A DNA stretch of 64,000 bases from Tribonema minus. Taxonomy: Eukaryota > Sar > Xanthophyceae > Tribonematales > Tribonemataceae. Both the position numbers and the translations under genes were made by a program. The stretch lies in assembly GCA_017506865.1 (NCBI GenBank), contig JAFCMP010000112.1:186001-250000 (forward strand). Reading direction: 5' to 3'. Each line of letters begins with the position of its first letter. Positions within the stretch are counted from its first letter, which is position 1. The notes beneath the pieces were generated by a model, which saw only the letters and a program-made list of their open reading frames with translations, did not search any database and was not told where the DNA came from. Below, one piece after another: positions 21,078 through 32,300 of this stretch.

Positions 21078-22845
21078 TTATCTTCTGGCGCGGGGCATGC
21101 GCTCCTGCAACCTTTCGCGATGGTCTAGCGCGTCATCATACATGGCACGCAGCCTGTGGTTCTCAACTCGGAGATCATGCAGACGACCGCGAACATTGTC
21201 ATTGTGCTCGGCCATAGCGAACATTGCATCACTCTCACGGCTGTATTTTCCGACAAATATGCCCCTGGCTCTACACTTGCTAGTCACCTCTGCCCACAGC
21301 TCGTACCTCTCATTGGCCAAGGCATCGCGTGCAACTTTCAGCGCTGCTACCTCCTGCCTCAGATGCTGTTCATCCTCCCTCAGCGACCGACTCTCCTCTA
21401 GATGCTCCGCTCTCATGTCCTCCAGCCGTGTAAGCCAACGGCTCTGCACATCCTGCATGTCCGCCGCCGTCGCCTCCGCGGCTTCTACGCTGGCGCGCAG
21501 ACGCTGTGTGTCCTCCTCTGCTGCCTCGCGCGCACGCCTGTCTAGCACCTTCTGCAGCACGTCCGTGCCGTGCTGAGTGTAGATGTGCTGCATGGTAGCC
21601 AGCGCCTGCTGCGGGGCGCCAGAGGCGAGTGTGCTGACGATCTGGCGCACATCCTGCTCGCCGCCATGTGTTATAGCGTGCGCGACGTGCGTCGCAGCTG
21701 CCTCCATGATGTGGGACAGCATGGCACTGTTGTTAAGGCCAAAGCCCCCTTGAACGACGTGACCGGGGAGCTCGATGTCTGACACCACCGGCCACAGTGT
21801 ACGCACCCCCGCATTGTTTGTTACTATGGTCCAACGATCGGTGTACACGTTGCCAGAGTAGTCCCTCGGTAGAGTCATGCGGTATCCGGTGGAAGCACGA
21901 GGCAGCGATGTGTGGAAGTGCTGCACGCCAAAAGAGCTGCTCATCCGCCCCATTGTGCTGAGGAACGACTTCAGGCCGTCGCGAGTCGGCTTGCATCCGC
22001 CTCCGAGGTGCACAAACAGGAAGAAGGACGGGACTGAAGCTCTGCTGCGCGTAGCCATGACAACCGCCGCGGCGTCCACCACATTGCACAGCAGCGCCGC
22101 GGTGCGTATGCGTGCGCAGATTGTCTGCGTATCGGCGCGTGGAAACAGCTGCCATGAGGGATTCCGTGCGTCCTCAACTTCCGCGACAGACCAGCCCTCC
22201 TCTTTCCGGTGGCGAAGATCCGTGAGGCGGTGTTCGGAGAAGATGAAGTCTGTGCCGCTGCTCGTCGTCTTGACGTACGCGACGTCGTGGATGCTGTTGT
22301 CGGGCAGTCGCTTCTGGAACAGCAGGGGGTGGTAGTTGATCTGGACGATGTAGCCGCCCCACTGCTGTGGCAGCCGCTGCTGCTGGCTCGCCACGAACTG
22401 CTGCAGGCGCTGGTACCCGTTGCTGAAACACGTCCGCATCCACCGAAACGCGAGCGACGGTTGCGGCAGTTCCTTGAGCGAACGGTACCAGTGGACCGGC
22501 AGCCGGCGCCGGTGCCGGTACCAGCGACAACTGCGCAGCAGCCGGTGGGAACAGGCGTCGTATCTCGTTCTGGCCCGCGATTATGCTGCTGGCCTCCGGC
22601 TGCACGAGGGTGATGGTGTCGCCGAGCTGTTGCTGCCTCAAAGCAGCTGCTATCTCCTTATAGTGGGCACGGCAGCTGCGGTTTGTCATGTTGATGTACA
22701 CTGATGCAGATGGCCCAGGCACAACGGCCTTGGTGGAGGGCACACCTCGCGCAGCTTGCAATACCAGCTCCGCTGCTGCGGGTACATCGCTGATGTACTC
22801 CAGCCGGTAAGCGCTGCACTTGTACGGATACTTGTTGGACGACAT
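21078..22845 (-). CDS. CSAYRL-family protein, with one frameshift
   Basis: It starts at the ATG whose complement is 22843-22845, just after a CTGCAAG/CACC splice junction; a 5'-UTR intron (donor GCG/GTGAGTG near 22930) precedes it. The N-terminal module reads YPYKCSAYRLEYISD..., then INMTNRSCRAHYKEIAAAL and IIAGQNEIRRLF, followed by an Ala/Pro-rich linker. At about 22425 the frame breaks by one base after VSVDADVF. The next frame continues without further breaks for about 450 residues: the middle domain (NGYQRLQQFV ... GWSVAEVEDARNPSWQLFPR ... GYRMTLPRDYSGN) and a C-terminal coiled coil ending ERMPRARR. The total of about 590 residues equals the intact copies. One indel in an otherwise clean gene could be a sequencing error or a young pseudogene. 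Function is unknown. Confidence 0.75.
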
Positions 22846-23096
22846 GGTGCTTGCAGCGGTGTCAGCAGCAGCAGTGGAGCCGGTGATGGTGTGCTCTGTC
22901 CTCGACCGCCACCCTGACAGCTGTACCGCAAGCACTCACCGCTCTCTATCTCAAGAGCAGCTTTGTTCCTCAGCCCACTGCTGCCGCCTAGTTTTGAAAA
23001 CGTCCCAAGGGGTGTCTGATCATTGTTCTGGATGCTGCTGCTGCTGCTGCTGCTGGTGGCGGCTGTGAAACCACATGACCGTTGATGTAATTGGTC

Positions 23097-23990
23097 TTTC
23101 AAGGAGGGGAGTGCAGCAAGTTGTGTTCTCAGTCCCTGACCTGCAGCTGCGAGCCCGAGAGCTGCGCCGCGAGCTCGGTGTCCAGGCCTCTGACGCATTC
23201 TTTCAAACTGTCTTGAAGGGTGTGTCTACAAAAAAGTTGTCTGGACCCGAGAGCTGAAGATGAGCTGTCGGGCTCTCGGGCTCTCGAGTGTCGGCTGCTG
23301 CTGGCGGGTTTCTAAAGCATGACCTTATTGTTGTTGGCCTCGTCAAGGCGACCAGCATCGGTGATGCCATACCATCTTCAAGCGTCACAAGGAGGCCCGA
23401 GAGCTGCGCCGCGAGCTCGGTGTTCGCCGCGAGCTCTCACAACACAAACTTCTTTTCCCAGGCCTCTGACGCATTCTTTCAAACTGTCACAAAGGGTGTG
23501 TCTACAAAAAAGTTGTCTGGACCCGAGAGCTGAAGATGAGCTCGCGGGTCTCGGGTGTCGGCTGCTGCTGGCGGGTTTCTAAGGCATGACCTTTGCTGTT
23601 CTTGGCCTCGTCAAGGCGACCAGCATCGGTGATGCCATACCATCTTTAGGTGTCGGCTGCTGCTGGCGGGTTTTTAAAGCATGACCTTTCGTGTTGTTCG
23701 TCTCGTCAAGGCGACCAGCATCGATGATGCCATACTATCTTCAAGCGTCACAAGGAGGCCCGAGAGCTGCGCCGCGAGCTCGGTGTCCCGCGAGCTCTCA
23801 CAACACAAACTTCTTTTCCCAGGCCTCTGACGCATTCTTTCAAACTGGCTTAAAGGGTGTGTCTACAAAAAAGTTGTCTGGACCCGAGAGCTGAACGGGT
23901 CTCGGGTGTCGGCCTGCTACTGGCGAATTTCTGAGGCATGACCTTTGTTGGGTGTTGGCCTCGTCAAGGCGACCAGCAGTGGTGATGTTT
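23097..23990 (+). repeat. Three tandem copies of a terminal-exon-like unit
   Basis: The plus-strand block ASDAFFQT..KGVSTKKLSG ending PES and a TGA occurs at 23185-23257, 23462-23533 and 23822-23894. Two copies are preceded by the strong acceptor CACAAACTTCTTTTCCCAG. Between them lie repeats of GCTGCTGGCGGGTTTCTAA, GTCAAGGCGACCAGCATCG and GCCCGAGAGCTGCGCCGCGA. Each copy keeps its stop codon, so they look like alternative last exons rather than an internal repeat. The protein fragment is not recognised. Confidence 0.65.
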
Positions 23991-23994
23991 TGTG

Positions 23995-23997
<3 letters not shown>

Positions 23998-24031
<34 letters not shown>
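23998..24031 (+). repeat. Short CTG tract
   Basis: About eleven CTG units directly follow the terminal-exon array. Confidence 0.9.
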
Positions 24032-24033
<2 letters not shown>

Positions 24034-25137
24034 TGCGATCCGCACCTTTGTCAATGGTTCTACTTTAAGTTCTTTTGGGCCACCTCAACTGCACCGGTGG
24101 TTGTAGCTGTCGTTATTTGTTGCATTAGATGACTTAAGGCGCGAGATGCAGATGATACTACAGGAGCGGGCGTGCAAGATTGACAAACATGGCTCACTGC
24201 CCTACTTGCAGCCAAGAAGGCGTTGCAGAACTACCGGTGGTGGCAGTGCTATAGCCTGCCTTGAATTGGCGACGGAGGCGCAACAATGCAGGCAAGGGCA
24301 AGAAGTGTGCGCACCACCATCCTTGATGAAATGCAGCAAGTCAGCATGCAGACATGTGCAGGAGAAGCCTGACACCACCGCTAATCCATGGTGTTGAGGC
24401 TGATCATGTTGAGCCCTCATGTAGGGGATGCTCCGACCTCCATCAAACTAATCCTTTGCTGATAGCTTAAAGCTTACCCTCTTGCAGTTCCTTTAGCTTA
24501 CGTTGGTGCGCTACTCTCCTACACAGTCAAGGTTTGTTGCAGCCTCACACCATCATCTGACTTGATTTGATCTTACCCATCTTTGCTTCTCCGTGTGCTG
24601 CATCACTGAATAAGAGGGGCCTATGACACATTATTGACGCTAAAAACAGTGACTTCACTCCTCAGTCACTTTGCAAGTCAGCTGTCTGTTTTGATCGCCC
24701 TTGAGTGGCTGACACAGCGGTCAGTCATCATTTGCGCCCATGGTACCCCACTTGGTCATCATATATAGCCGGGCAATGTCTTCTGCGCGACAGTTTCAAT
24801 TTGGCCTTCGATAACTGCGAGTTGCTGCACTCGCTGGAGTCTCTCATTCATGCAGAAGGCGCGGCGGCATGCAGCGCCTGCTTCCAGTGCGAATGCAAGG
24901 ATTGGCACCGTGGCGCATTGCCTCCGGCATGTCGCCCCGGCCGTCGCGGGCGGCGAGTGTCGGTGACGCCCCCCCCTGGCAGGCGCCTCATCGGCGGCGG
25001 GGGGGGGGAACCCGCTTGGTTTATCCCGCTCATCAGTGGTTTTTTTCTTCTTTTCAGGCCGGGCTTGTGGGGGGTTTCAGTCGTCGGCCGCTGGCCGGCT
25101 CCATCTGTCGCCAGCCGCTGGCTGGCTCCCTCGTTTT
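24032..25137. other. No gene recognised; GC-rich block at its right end
   Basis: 24.03-24.8 kb is featureless. From about 24.89 kb the sequence becomes GC-rich (CCCCGGCCGTCGCGGGCGG, a poly-G run near 25000) and leads into the direct repeats. Several long overlapping frames here follow from composition. Confidence 0.4.
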
Positions 25138-25317
25138 GTGGGGGCATTCTGTGGTGACCCGTTGCGCGGTTGCTGCACGCGTTCCCCCGTGAGTATGGTT
25201 TCTCCCCCACTTCCCTCGGCCTCTTCTCTCCCTTGTTGCTCCTTGTGGGCGTTGGCTCTGTACACACCTTGCGCATGCCACTGGCACCGCACGTACTCAC
25301 TGCGGCAGCTCCCAGCC
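25138..25317 (+). repeat. 180-bp direct repeat, left copy
   Basis: This copy starts TTCTGTGGTGACCCGTTGCG and ends GCGGCAGCTCCCAGCCCC. It closely matches 25529-25708, and about 210 bp of unique sequence lie between the two. The pair could be the terminal repeats of a very small retroelement (trimming to TGTGGTGACC...GCAGCTCCCA gives TG...CA ends), but no primer-binding site or target duplication is visible. Confidence 0.8.
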
Positions 25318-25528
25318 CCCACAAAATTTCCGAGTTTTCGGCGTTTTGGCAAAAAACACAGCCAAAAACCAGGAATCAGCAGGGGGAAAGCGGGGGGCTG
25401 ACGTCACTGAGCGATTCCGCTCAGTTTGTGATGCACACCTCACACCATCTCTGCCTCGGCAGCAGCGACTAGCCAGAGCTACCTGTGCTAGGCTCGCTGT
25501 CCATTTACAATACCACCCACCCACCCGG

Positions 25529-25708
25529 GCGTTCTGCGGTGACCCGTTGCGCGGTTGCTGCACGCGTTCCCCCGTGAGGATGGTTTCTCCCCCTCTTCCC
25601 TCGGCCTTTTCTCTCCCTCGTTGCTCCTTGTGGGCGCTGGCTCTGTACACACCTTGCGCATGCCACTTGGCACCGCACGTACTCACTGCGGCAGCTCCCA
25701 GCCCCCGC
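25529..25708 (+). repeat. 180-bp direct repeat, right copy
   Basis: This copy starts TTCTGCGGTGACCCGTTGCG and ends GCGGCAGCTCCCAGCCCC, with scattered single-base differences from the left copy at 25138-25317. That divergence indicates the copies are not very recent. Confidence 0.8.
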
Positions 25709-26044
25709 TAATTCAACTTGAATTCCAACTTATGCTGTTGGCATGCAGCGTGACTTCCAATAGTGTGGAGCTACATATTGATGCTTCATACAGTCGAAAG
25801 GTTACCGTGGAGTGTTCGTGTCGCCAGCAAACATTTCAAGGTGTTCTCGAAGGCACAGGCCCTCTGTCAGGTGGTGGCTAAACATGTGAGTGCACTGTAC
25901 CACGAACCGACGAGCTGGATTGCTCAGTCGATAGTGAGAGCTCGTATATAGAGTCCTCTTTCACCTTCGGTTTAATCAACATGCCGCCGCAGACTTGTCA
26001 CAAGGCTTATGCACGAAGTGCTTGGCGATCGCATGCACTAGTGT

Positions 26045-26938
26045 ATATGGATGACACTCTGATCCACAGCGTACAGCATAATTGTTGAAGACCGTTTGTT
26101 GCACTTGATGATGGCCGCCTCTGATCGCGGCAGCAGCAACGCTCGGGGTGCTCTGCGTTCTTCGCCGCCGGCGACTGCGCCTGTGCCTCGAAGCAGGTTA
26201 CGTCCACCATGAGCGGCAGCTGACGCATCACGTCGTGGTAGCCGGTCACCGGAAATTTCCTAAGGCGTCGGCAGGCAACACGATGTCCATCCTGCGGCCC
26301 CCCGGCGGGCCGAAAGACTCCAGCAACGGCAAGTAGTCTTCGTCCACCAGACCCGTCGTGCGGTAGAGTAACTGACGCAAGATGCGCTGCGTGGCCCGCT
26401 TGACGCTGTTGTGAACAGTCGTGTCGTGCGCCTTGACGTGTGGCGCTTGACACAACCGCCCGTGCATAGTACCCGGCCATTTCCTGCATAGCTTGCAGTG
26501 CGTCGTCTGCTGCTCCATTCTGAAGGCGCGCTTCACCACCAGTTGCGAGGGCACACCATCGATTGCAGCTGTTGTGGAGTACACCGGCTCGTTAAGAAAA
26601 GTCATCTTGATCAACTGCTTGTGGCGCTGCGACCGAAACCGTGCCAGCACTTGTGTGCGCTCGCGGCGGTGTGGTAGGTGTTCCAGGTATGCCTGCACGT
26701 GATCCCCCGTTGGCAACAGCATCTGTGAACGCGCTCTGGATAAGGCGCTGCTGGCTGCAATGTCGTTGTAGACCATAGAAATGCAGTACCCCCGCTGCAG
26801 CATCTGCGGCGGCTGCCGCTGCATGCGCCTGGCCCAGTCCCGCCACCCGTTTGCTGCTGCGGCATCATCCTGAGGGCTGAAAGCAGATGCTCCAGCTGTC
26901 ACCTGTAGCCGCTCGCAAAGATGCAGCAGCTGTGACAA
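26045..26938 (-). pseudogene. 3' remnant of a non-LTR retroelement (CCHC finger and restriction-like endonuclease)
   Basis: The minus frame from 26938 gives 230 residues that include CKLCRKWPGTMHGRLC (a CCHC finger, C-x2-C-x7-H-x3-C, near 26.49 kb). The spacer HDTTVHNSVKRATQRILRQ resembles the segment after the finger in the element at 54.9 kb (THTAQKRCLQRILRQHH). MDIVLPADALG then starts the endonuclease fold, with the frame breaking near 26252. The next frame continues KFPVTGYHDVMRQLPLMVDV, where the D of VDVT is the second conserved acid. The same pair (MDIV...DVT) is seen at 36.9-37.1 kb. No reverse-transcriptase domain is found upstream on this strand, so this is a truncated, frameshifted copy. 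Confidence 0.65.
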
Positions 26939-27651
26939 TTGTTTGCATGAGAGCTACCTGTGCTGCCACCGGGCCTTGTAGCTTAAGTGTACTTTTTTCA
27001 TTAATTCTCTCTCAGGGCGCGAAAAAGCCCAGACGAGAGGTGTCTAAGCTTGTTGTGCAGACTCTACACATGACAGTATGAAAGCACCTCAATGACAACC
27101 GCTGAAAGGATGCCGCCAAACGGCATCTCCTGAAGTATATAGACTCTCATTATCACAACCCGCAAACTGCAGACAGCAATTGGGGTATTGCTGTTTGGCG
27201 AAGCAGAATGGACAGCTGCTCCGTGATATGGGCTTGGTGATGGATGCGCGCAGCAAATAACCCCAGCTCGCAGTGCTGACGGTCGTCAATTGCTGGCGCC
27301 GTTCTGTAGCTTGTGTATGCCCAGGTGGTCAATGCAATGCATTTCGCACCTGTACGGCAATTCATGATTAAGCATATTGAGCATTAGTTGCCTCACTGCT
27401 GTGTATTTGCTCTACTGCAACAAAACTACACACCTCACCGCCCCTGAGGCCCCGAAACCCCACGCTTGTGGACTGTGTGCAAGTCCAAATCAAATGGAAG
27501 CATAACCAGCAGCCAAGGCAGTGGAAAGAAGTCCTGTCAGGAGGTCATGGTGTCAAACGTCTCATATAGCACAGAAAGGCATACACAGTGCAAGCCCTAC
27601 TTCAACTACTGCGCCATCTAGGTTTTCCTCATGCCCAGTGTCAGCACTATT

Positions 27652-27742
27652 AGGAGAGGGCCTGCTTTGAGGAGCATGGCCGACAGACGTATCGAGCGTA
27701 CATTGACACCCCTGGCCTCCGTTGGGGCTGTAATACAACTAT
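27652..27742. repeat. Dispersed repeat family R2, copy 2
   Basis: This copy matches 17213-17305, with a small insertion (CACCCCTGGCCTCC) in the middle. Confidence 0.65.
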
Positions 27743-28088
27743 ACCTGTCCAGAGCCGTCGTGCTCAGTAGCACTAAGCAGTCACCAGCTGTGTGCACGGC
27801 GCCAGAGCAGTGGCACCGGCGACTGCTAGGGAGCACATTCGCACGCACAGGTTTCCGGTCACTGGGCTGAAGTGCAAGAGAAGGCAGACAGACCACAAGC
27901 ACAGGGCGCGACAGCGGCGCAGAATTTTGAGCGGTACCACAGGCACAGTGAGACTCTGACTGAGCGGCCTTGGCGCATCGCACGCAGTCATGTGACGCGA
28001 GACTGGCATATGCCACCAGCTGTGGCTTGCTTTGCACACTGTGTACGATGACACTTGGAGTCGAGGCAGTAGCTGATGGCGAAAATGT

Positions 28089-28472
28089 TCAGCTTTCGTC
28101 CTCCAGCTCGCGCTGGAGGTCTTCGCTCCTGAGGCCCTCAAGTGCCCGCCTTATGGTGCCGCCCTGGTAAAATGACGCTTCGGATCCTGCCGCGGACCAC
28201 ATGCGCTCCCAGTGAATCCAGTGCAGCAGCTTACTCAGCTGTGACTGTGCCGTGCGCATGCCTCGAATGTGGGGGGACATGTTTCCGTAGCGCTCGCGGT
28301 GGTACTCCGTGTTCAGGTGCTCGCTTATCTGGCGTCCCTCGCGCCAGATGCGCGTTACCAAATCATCGCACAGGGGAGGCAGTGGCGCCTGGTGCCTCGA
28401 CCGTTTGGTGTGTGCTCCAGCTTCAAGGCTGCGCTCGCAAGCAACGTCATGTAGGACTGGGCTCGGCATGAC
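28089..28472 (-). CDS. C-terminal exon of an unrecognised protein
   Basis: On the minus strand the acceptor CCGCCTGCTGCAACAG is followed by a frame reading VMPSPVLHDVACERSLEAGA, then LCDDLVTRIWREGRQISEHL, HIRGMRTAQSQLSKLLHWIH, and an end rich in charged residues (RRALEGLRSEDLQRELEDES) before a TGA. Composition and helical periodicity look like a real protein. The frame stays open upstream of the acceptor, but that part is low quality. There is no known motif. The neighbour on the plus strand is the 28828 block. Confidence 0.5.
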   Translation of the reverse strand, partial: VMPSPVLHDVACERSLEAGAHTKRSRHQAPLPPLCDDLVTRIWREGRQISEHLNTEYHRERYGNMSPHIRGMRTAQSQLSKLLHWIHWERMWSAAGSEASFYQGGTIRRALEGLRSEDLQRELEDES

Positions 28473-28827
28473 CTGTTGCAGCAGGCGGCAGGCACCGTTC
28501 AGATGACTTGTACACAATATTATTTTCTGGAGACCTTTGCCGCGCAGGTGTGCTCCACAGACCTTCCACACCAATTGCTTGTTGAAGACACAGCGGCAGC
28601 CACCTTGCCGGCGCGTCTCATAAGGCGCTTGGCTAGTATGGCAGTGCGGGGGCGGCTGGAAACTTGCGTGACTGTTTGCCTTCCTGTGACTGTTTGGCAA
28701 GTCCATTGAAGACCATCCTGACCGTAGTCAGGGAGAGTGCAGCGGGGGACAGCAGCACAGAATTTGGGGTGCAGAGTGGCACAGCGCCAAGTGCGACAGC
28801 AGCAGTCCCGGGGCGCCGTAGTTTGCC

Positions 28828-29361
28828 ATGGCGCGCCCGGTCGTGATGGCTGTGTTTCGCAACACACAGTGCCGCTGGCTGCGTGCAGCTGTGGGTTCCA
28901 CAGCATTCTGCATCACTGATAGCGATAGCAAGCACGAGGTGCTTGCCAAGGTGATGGCGCTCGCTGCACGACGATACGGGGCAGCAGCTGCTGGCGTAGT
29001 CATTGCAGACATTGATGAGGCAGCTGCGCCTGATGCGGTCTTGCCTGACAACACTCATGTGATCCACGCCAATATTTTTGCTCTTTTCAAGACGTTTTCG
29101 CAAGAAATGAAAGCGATGCCAACGCAGCAAGCCTTTGAGTTGGCCAAGGATCTGTGCATAATCGGCCGCAATAGAATACAGGGCAGGGTGATCGAAGTGA
29201 TCGACCCCCTGTGGCCCAGAAGCGGTCCCGGAACGCCACGGGACAGCGCAATCGAGGCAGTACCTGAGCGCGCCCGGTCAGATGTAGTGGTAATCTACTG
29301 CTTTTCTTGTTTAATGCACCCTGGGCCCTATCGTTCGTGTTGCTTGGTGCACTCATTATAG
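28828..29361 (+). CDS. Unrecognised protein, about 150-177 residues
   Basis: It begins ATG (MARPVVMAVFRNTQCRWLRA). The sequence has alternating strand- and helix-like stretches: EVLAKVMALAARRYG, AAAGVVIADIDEAAAPDAV, HVIHANIFALFKTFSQEM, AFELAKDLCIIGRNRIQGRV and IEVIDPLWPRSG. It stays coding-like to about residue 150 (AIEAVPERARS), after which the tail to the TAG at 29359-29361 is atypical; a donor may be missed there. No domain is recognised. The ATG is the first in the open frame and there is no upstream acceptor that would extend it. Confidence 0.45.
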   Translation: MARPVVMAVFRNTQCRWLRAAVGSTAFCITDSDSKHEVLAKVMALAARRYGAAAAGVVIADIDEAAAPDAVLPDNTHVIHANIFALFKTFSQEMKAMPTQQAFELAKDLCIIGRNRIQGRVIEVIDPLWPRSGPGTPRDSAIEAVPERARSDVVVIYCFSCLMHPGPYRSCCLVHSL

Positions 29362-32300
29362 TCATATGTTATGGTGACATTGTGCCATTTGTATCATGTT
29401 CGTGACATACACCAACACATGCTGCACTGATTGATAAGGTTGTACAGATGTGATGGTGACAATCTACCAATCGTATGTACAGCTCAAATCGAGGTGACGG
29501 TCTACCACTAGATGCGATCTTCGAATGACATCAACACCTGTTGTTGTGTCATGTCGCCTTCCACTGATGGCATGGTTGCGTCCGTTGTCTGGCCTCGATC
29601 TATCAGGCATGAGAGCCGTTGGGCCAGCACTCCTGCGCATCATGCTGTTCCCAGCTCTCTAAGGCAACATGAACAGCTTCTCGTAGCAAGCCATGCCATG
29701 ATCTGCACGTCTATGAGTTGCTGAGTCGACTGGTACGTGACTACATGGATTGTGCAAGAGGCCACGACCTGTGCTGCAGTACAAATCGCTTGCTGCCGCA
29801 ACCAGGCAGAACAGTCACAATGCCTTTGCAGCAATGCACATATCAGCATCGAAACATGCTTGCGGATTGTGCGGCATGTACAGTTACACGGAGGACCGTG
29901 ATGGAGGGGAGGACCTGCACTGGAATGGTCTCTAGACAGTTTATCGACGTGGCGTTCCATTACACGTTGCATATTGCAATCACATTTGAGTTGATCAGGC
30001 CGAGGGGTTGTGGACCTACACATGTAAATGAAAAAAGAGAGACACAACAGCTTACCACAGTAGACAGAAGGATGACTGGTCAGCGATGCATGTAATGGCA
30101 GCAACGCAAAGTGACAGCCAAGCTGCATGCGCTCAACTTGCGGCATATGATGCGACAGCAACGTTTACCACCTCTGAAACGGCACATCAGTTGTGCGGGT
30201 ACAATCAGAACGAATGGCATGGCAGGTTTGCCAAAGACGACCATCAGGCTGAGCAACTGTACTGAGTGGCATGGCAGCTTTGTAGGAAAGGATCATTAGG
30301 CTTGGCATCTGTACATAACTGTATTGAAATGTGCCAGACGTCGATGTTGGCAAGCAGCAGCAACAGCAGCCGCAATGACGGTTCCAATAGCCATGTGCTG
30401 CACTTTCTGCTGCAAATGTGAAGCTGCTTAGTCGCTGAGCGGACCAGTCGGACGCGACGATGCTGTGCTTACTCCAGCGCATAGGTCCGTTGTGCGCGCC
30501 CATCTTGGGCAAATGCTTTGCCTGACGCCATCTGCCTTGTGCCGCGCGCATCGGTCCCTTGCCTAACCACATAACAAGCAGTGATAACGGCACTGAGCTT
30601 TGCTGATACTCGCTTCGGCTCAGGTAAATGGTGAGAGTGCCCGTGTTATCCACTCTAGTCATCAAGACCTCAAACACTTCGATTGACTGGCACTAGCAAG
30701 GCTCAGGTTGAAGTCGTGCATCATACTATTAGATGTGGCTGGATATTGCAATACAAAGCTGTTGTTGATTTCCTCAGATACATACTGCTATGAAGTACTT
30801 CAAGTAGTAGCTAGCTAACTGGAATCCTTCAGCAGGACCCTGATCTTGCAACACATCGACGTCGTGTCAACAACGCGATATGAGGCGCAGTGTGTTTCCT
30901 CAACTTAGATGGACTCACTCACTCCATGACAAGAACACACGAGGCAGAGGCAGCAGCCAAACAGGTCACCACTCATTGAATATATCAGCTCAAGATGTCT
31001 GTTCTGCTCGAGATAACGCTCTGCACAGTGGCTAACCTCCTGGCGACATGCTGCAACATGACTACCAACTTCCTGGCGACATGCTGCAACACTCACATGT
31101 TTAGGGTTGTGCCAAGCAAAACATATATATGTACTTCGTACGTTACAGCTGCAAATACATGCGGATAACCAAATTTCCTTCCACGCTCTATACGTTATAA
31201 AATACGGCAGTAAAGCCACTGTGGTATTTTGTGAGCAGCACAGAATGTATACGTCACGATCCTTCCGGATTGAGCAAAGGTGCTGCTGTTGAATATGATG
31301 TTTAAGGACGTGGGTGAATAGCTAATGGTGGTACTCAAGAACTTTTGTACGTGTTCAGCTGCGAAGCAGATGCCATGTGACACCACTCATAAGGGGAATG
31401 TTATGCTTGTGCTTAAATTCGTCATCGAATCCATTTCAGGTCTGCGAAGCTGTGATGGCAGCCAACATGCTGGAAGAAAAAAGAAACTGAAAGGAGTTGA
31501 CTGTACGTTGGGCCTATTGGGGATATATTGCCATACGAAGCACTACAATAACATAAAAGATGATGGTAATGTAGGCCACACGCAAGATATTCATACGCTG
31601 GCGCACATCCCTACACATATTGAATAGAGTCTTGTAATGGTACAGTGACATGCAATGGGCATTGTATGGTCGAATCACTGTCGCACTGCCATGGGGGCTC
31701 CGCGGTGCTTACGAAGATAAACGCCCATACCCAGCAGCACCTGATAACCGTCAGGTGTTGAAAAGTAAGCGTTGTCGTACTCGTATGCTGTATCACGTGG
31801 CGATGGCTGTGAGCATACTTTTTGAAGTCATGGCATGCTGCTGCAGAAGAAGATCTGCTCTCCAGGATGTCACATGCTGCAGTCCTCTGTGATTGACGAC
31901 ACTGCTGGCATGCCCTGTGAGTAGCGCATTGATGTCACAGAAAACGGAGCCTACCACAACTACCACATACTCAGGCGTTCCTGGTAAGCAGACTCACCGC
32001 AGACAAAGATCATAGTGTAGCTATCTGCGCAGGTGCCCTGCGCGGCGCAGCTTCAGACAGTATAAGCGTAACAGGAGAAGCGAAGCAGTAGCGCAGCAAC
32101 GGCAGCAGCCAAGCTGAACCGAAAACTTGCACCAACAAGTGGTCTCGTAATACTGGCTCAGTGAGGTCGGAGCCTGATTTGTGCATAACAGCAATCCGAT
32201 CAGCAGCAGCAGCATTACAGCAGCACCACCAGCTACCCTACAGCAGTGTTGACGTTACAGTTTCAAATTTGCTGCCGACTAATGTGTATGCTGCTTTGTT

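Noticed and set aside
21733-22335. Long open frames antisense to or overlapping the 21.1-kb family gene
   Set aside because: They are shadows of the real coding strand; the family alignment fixes the true frame.
24848-25687. Overlapping long frames in the GC-rich block at 25 kb
   Set aside because: They follow the direct repeats and composition; no frame is preferred between the two repeat copies.
27165-27365. Minus-strand frame ELGLFAARIHHQAHITEQLS as the upstream part of the 26-kb retroelement
   Set aside because: The resemblance to the GGLG.. region of the RT element is too weak and the intervening sequence is not coding.
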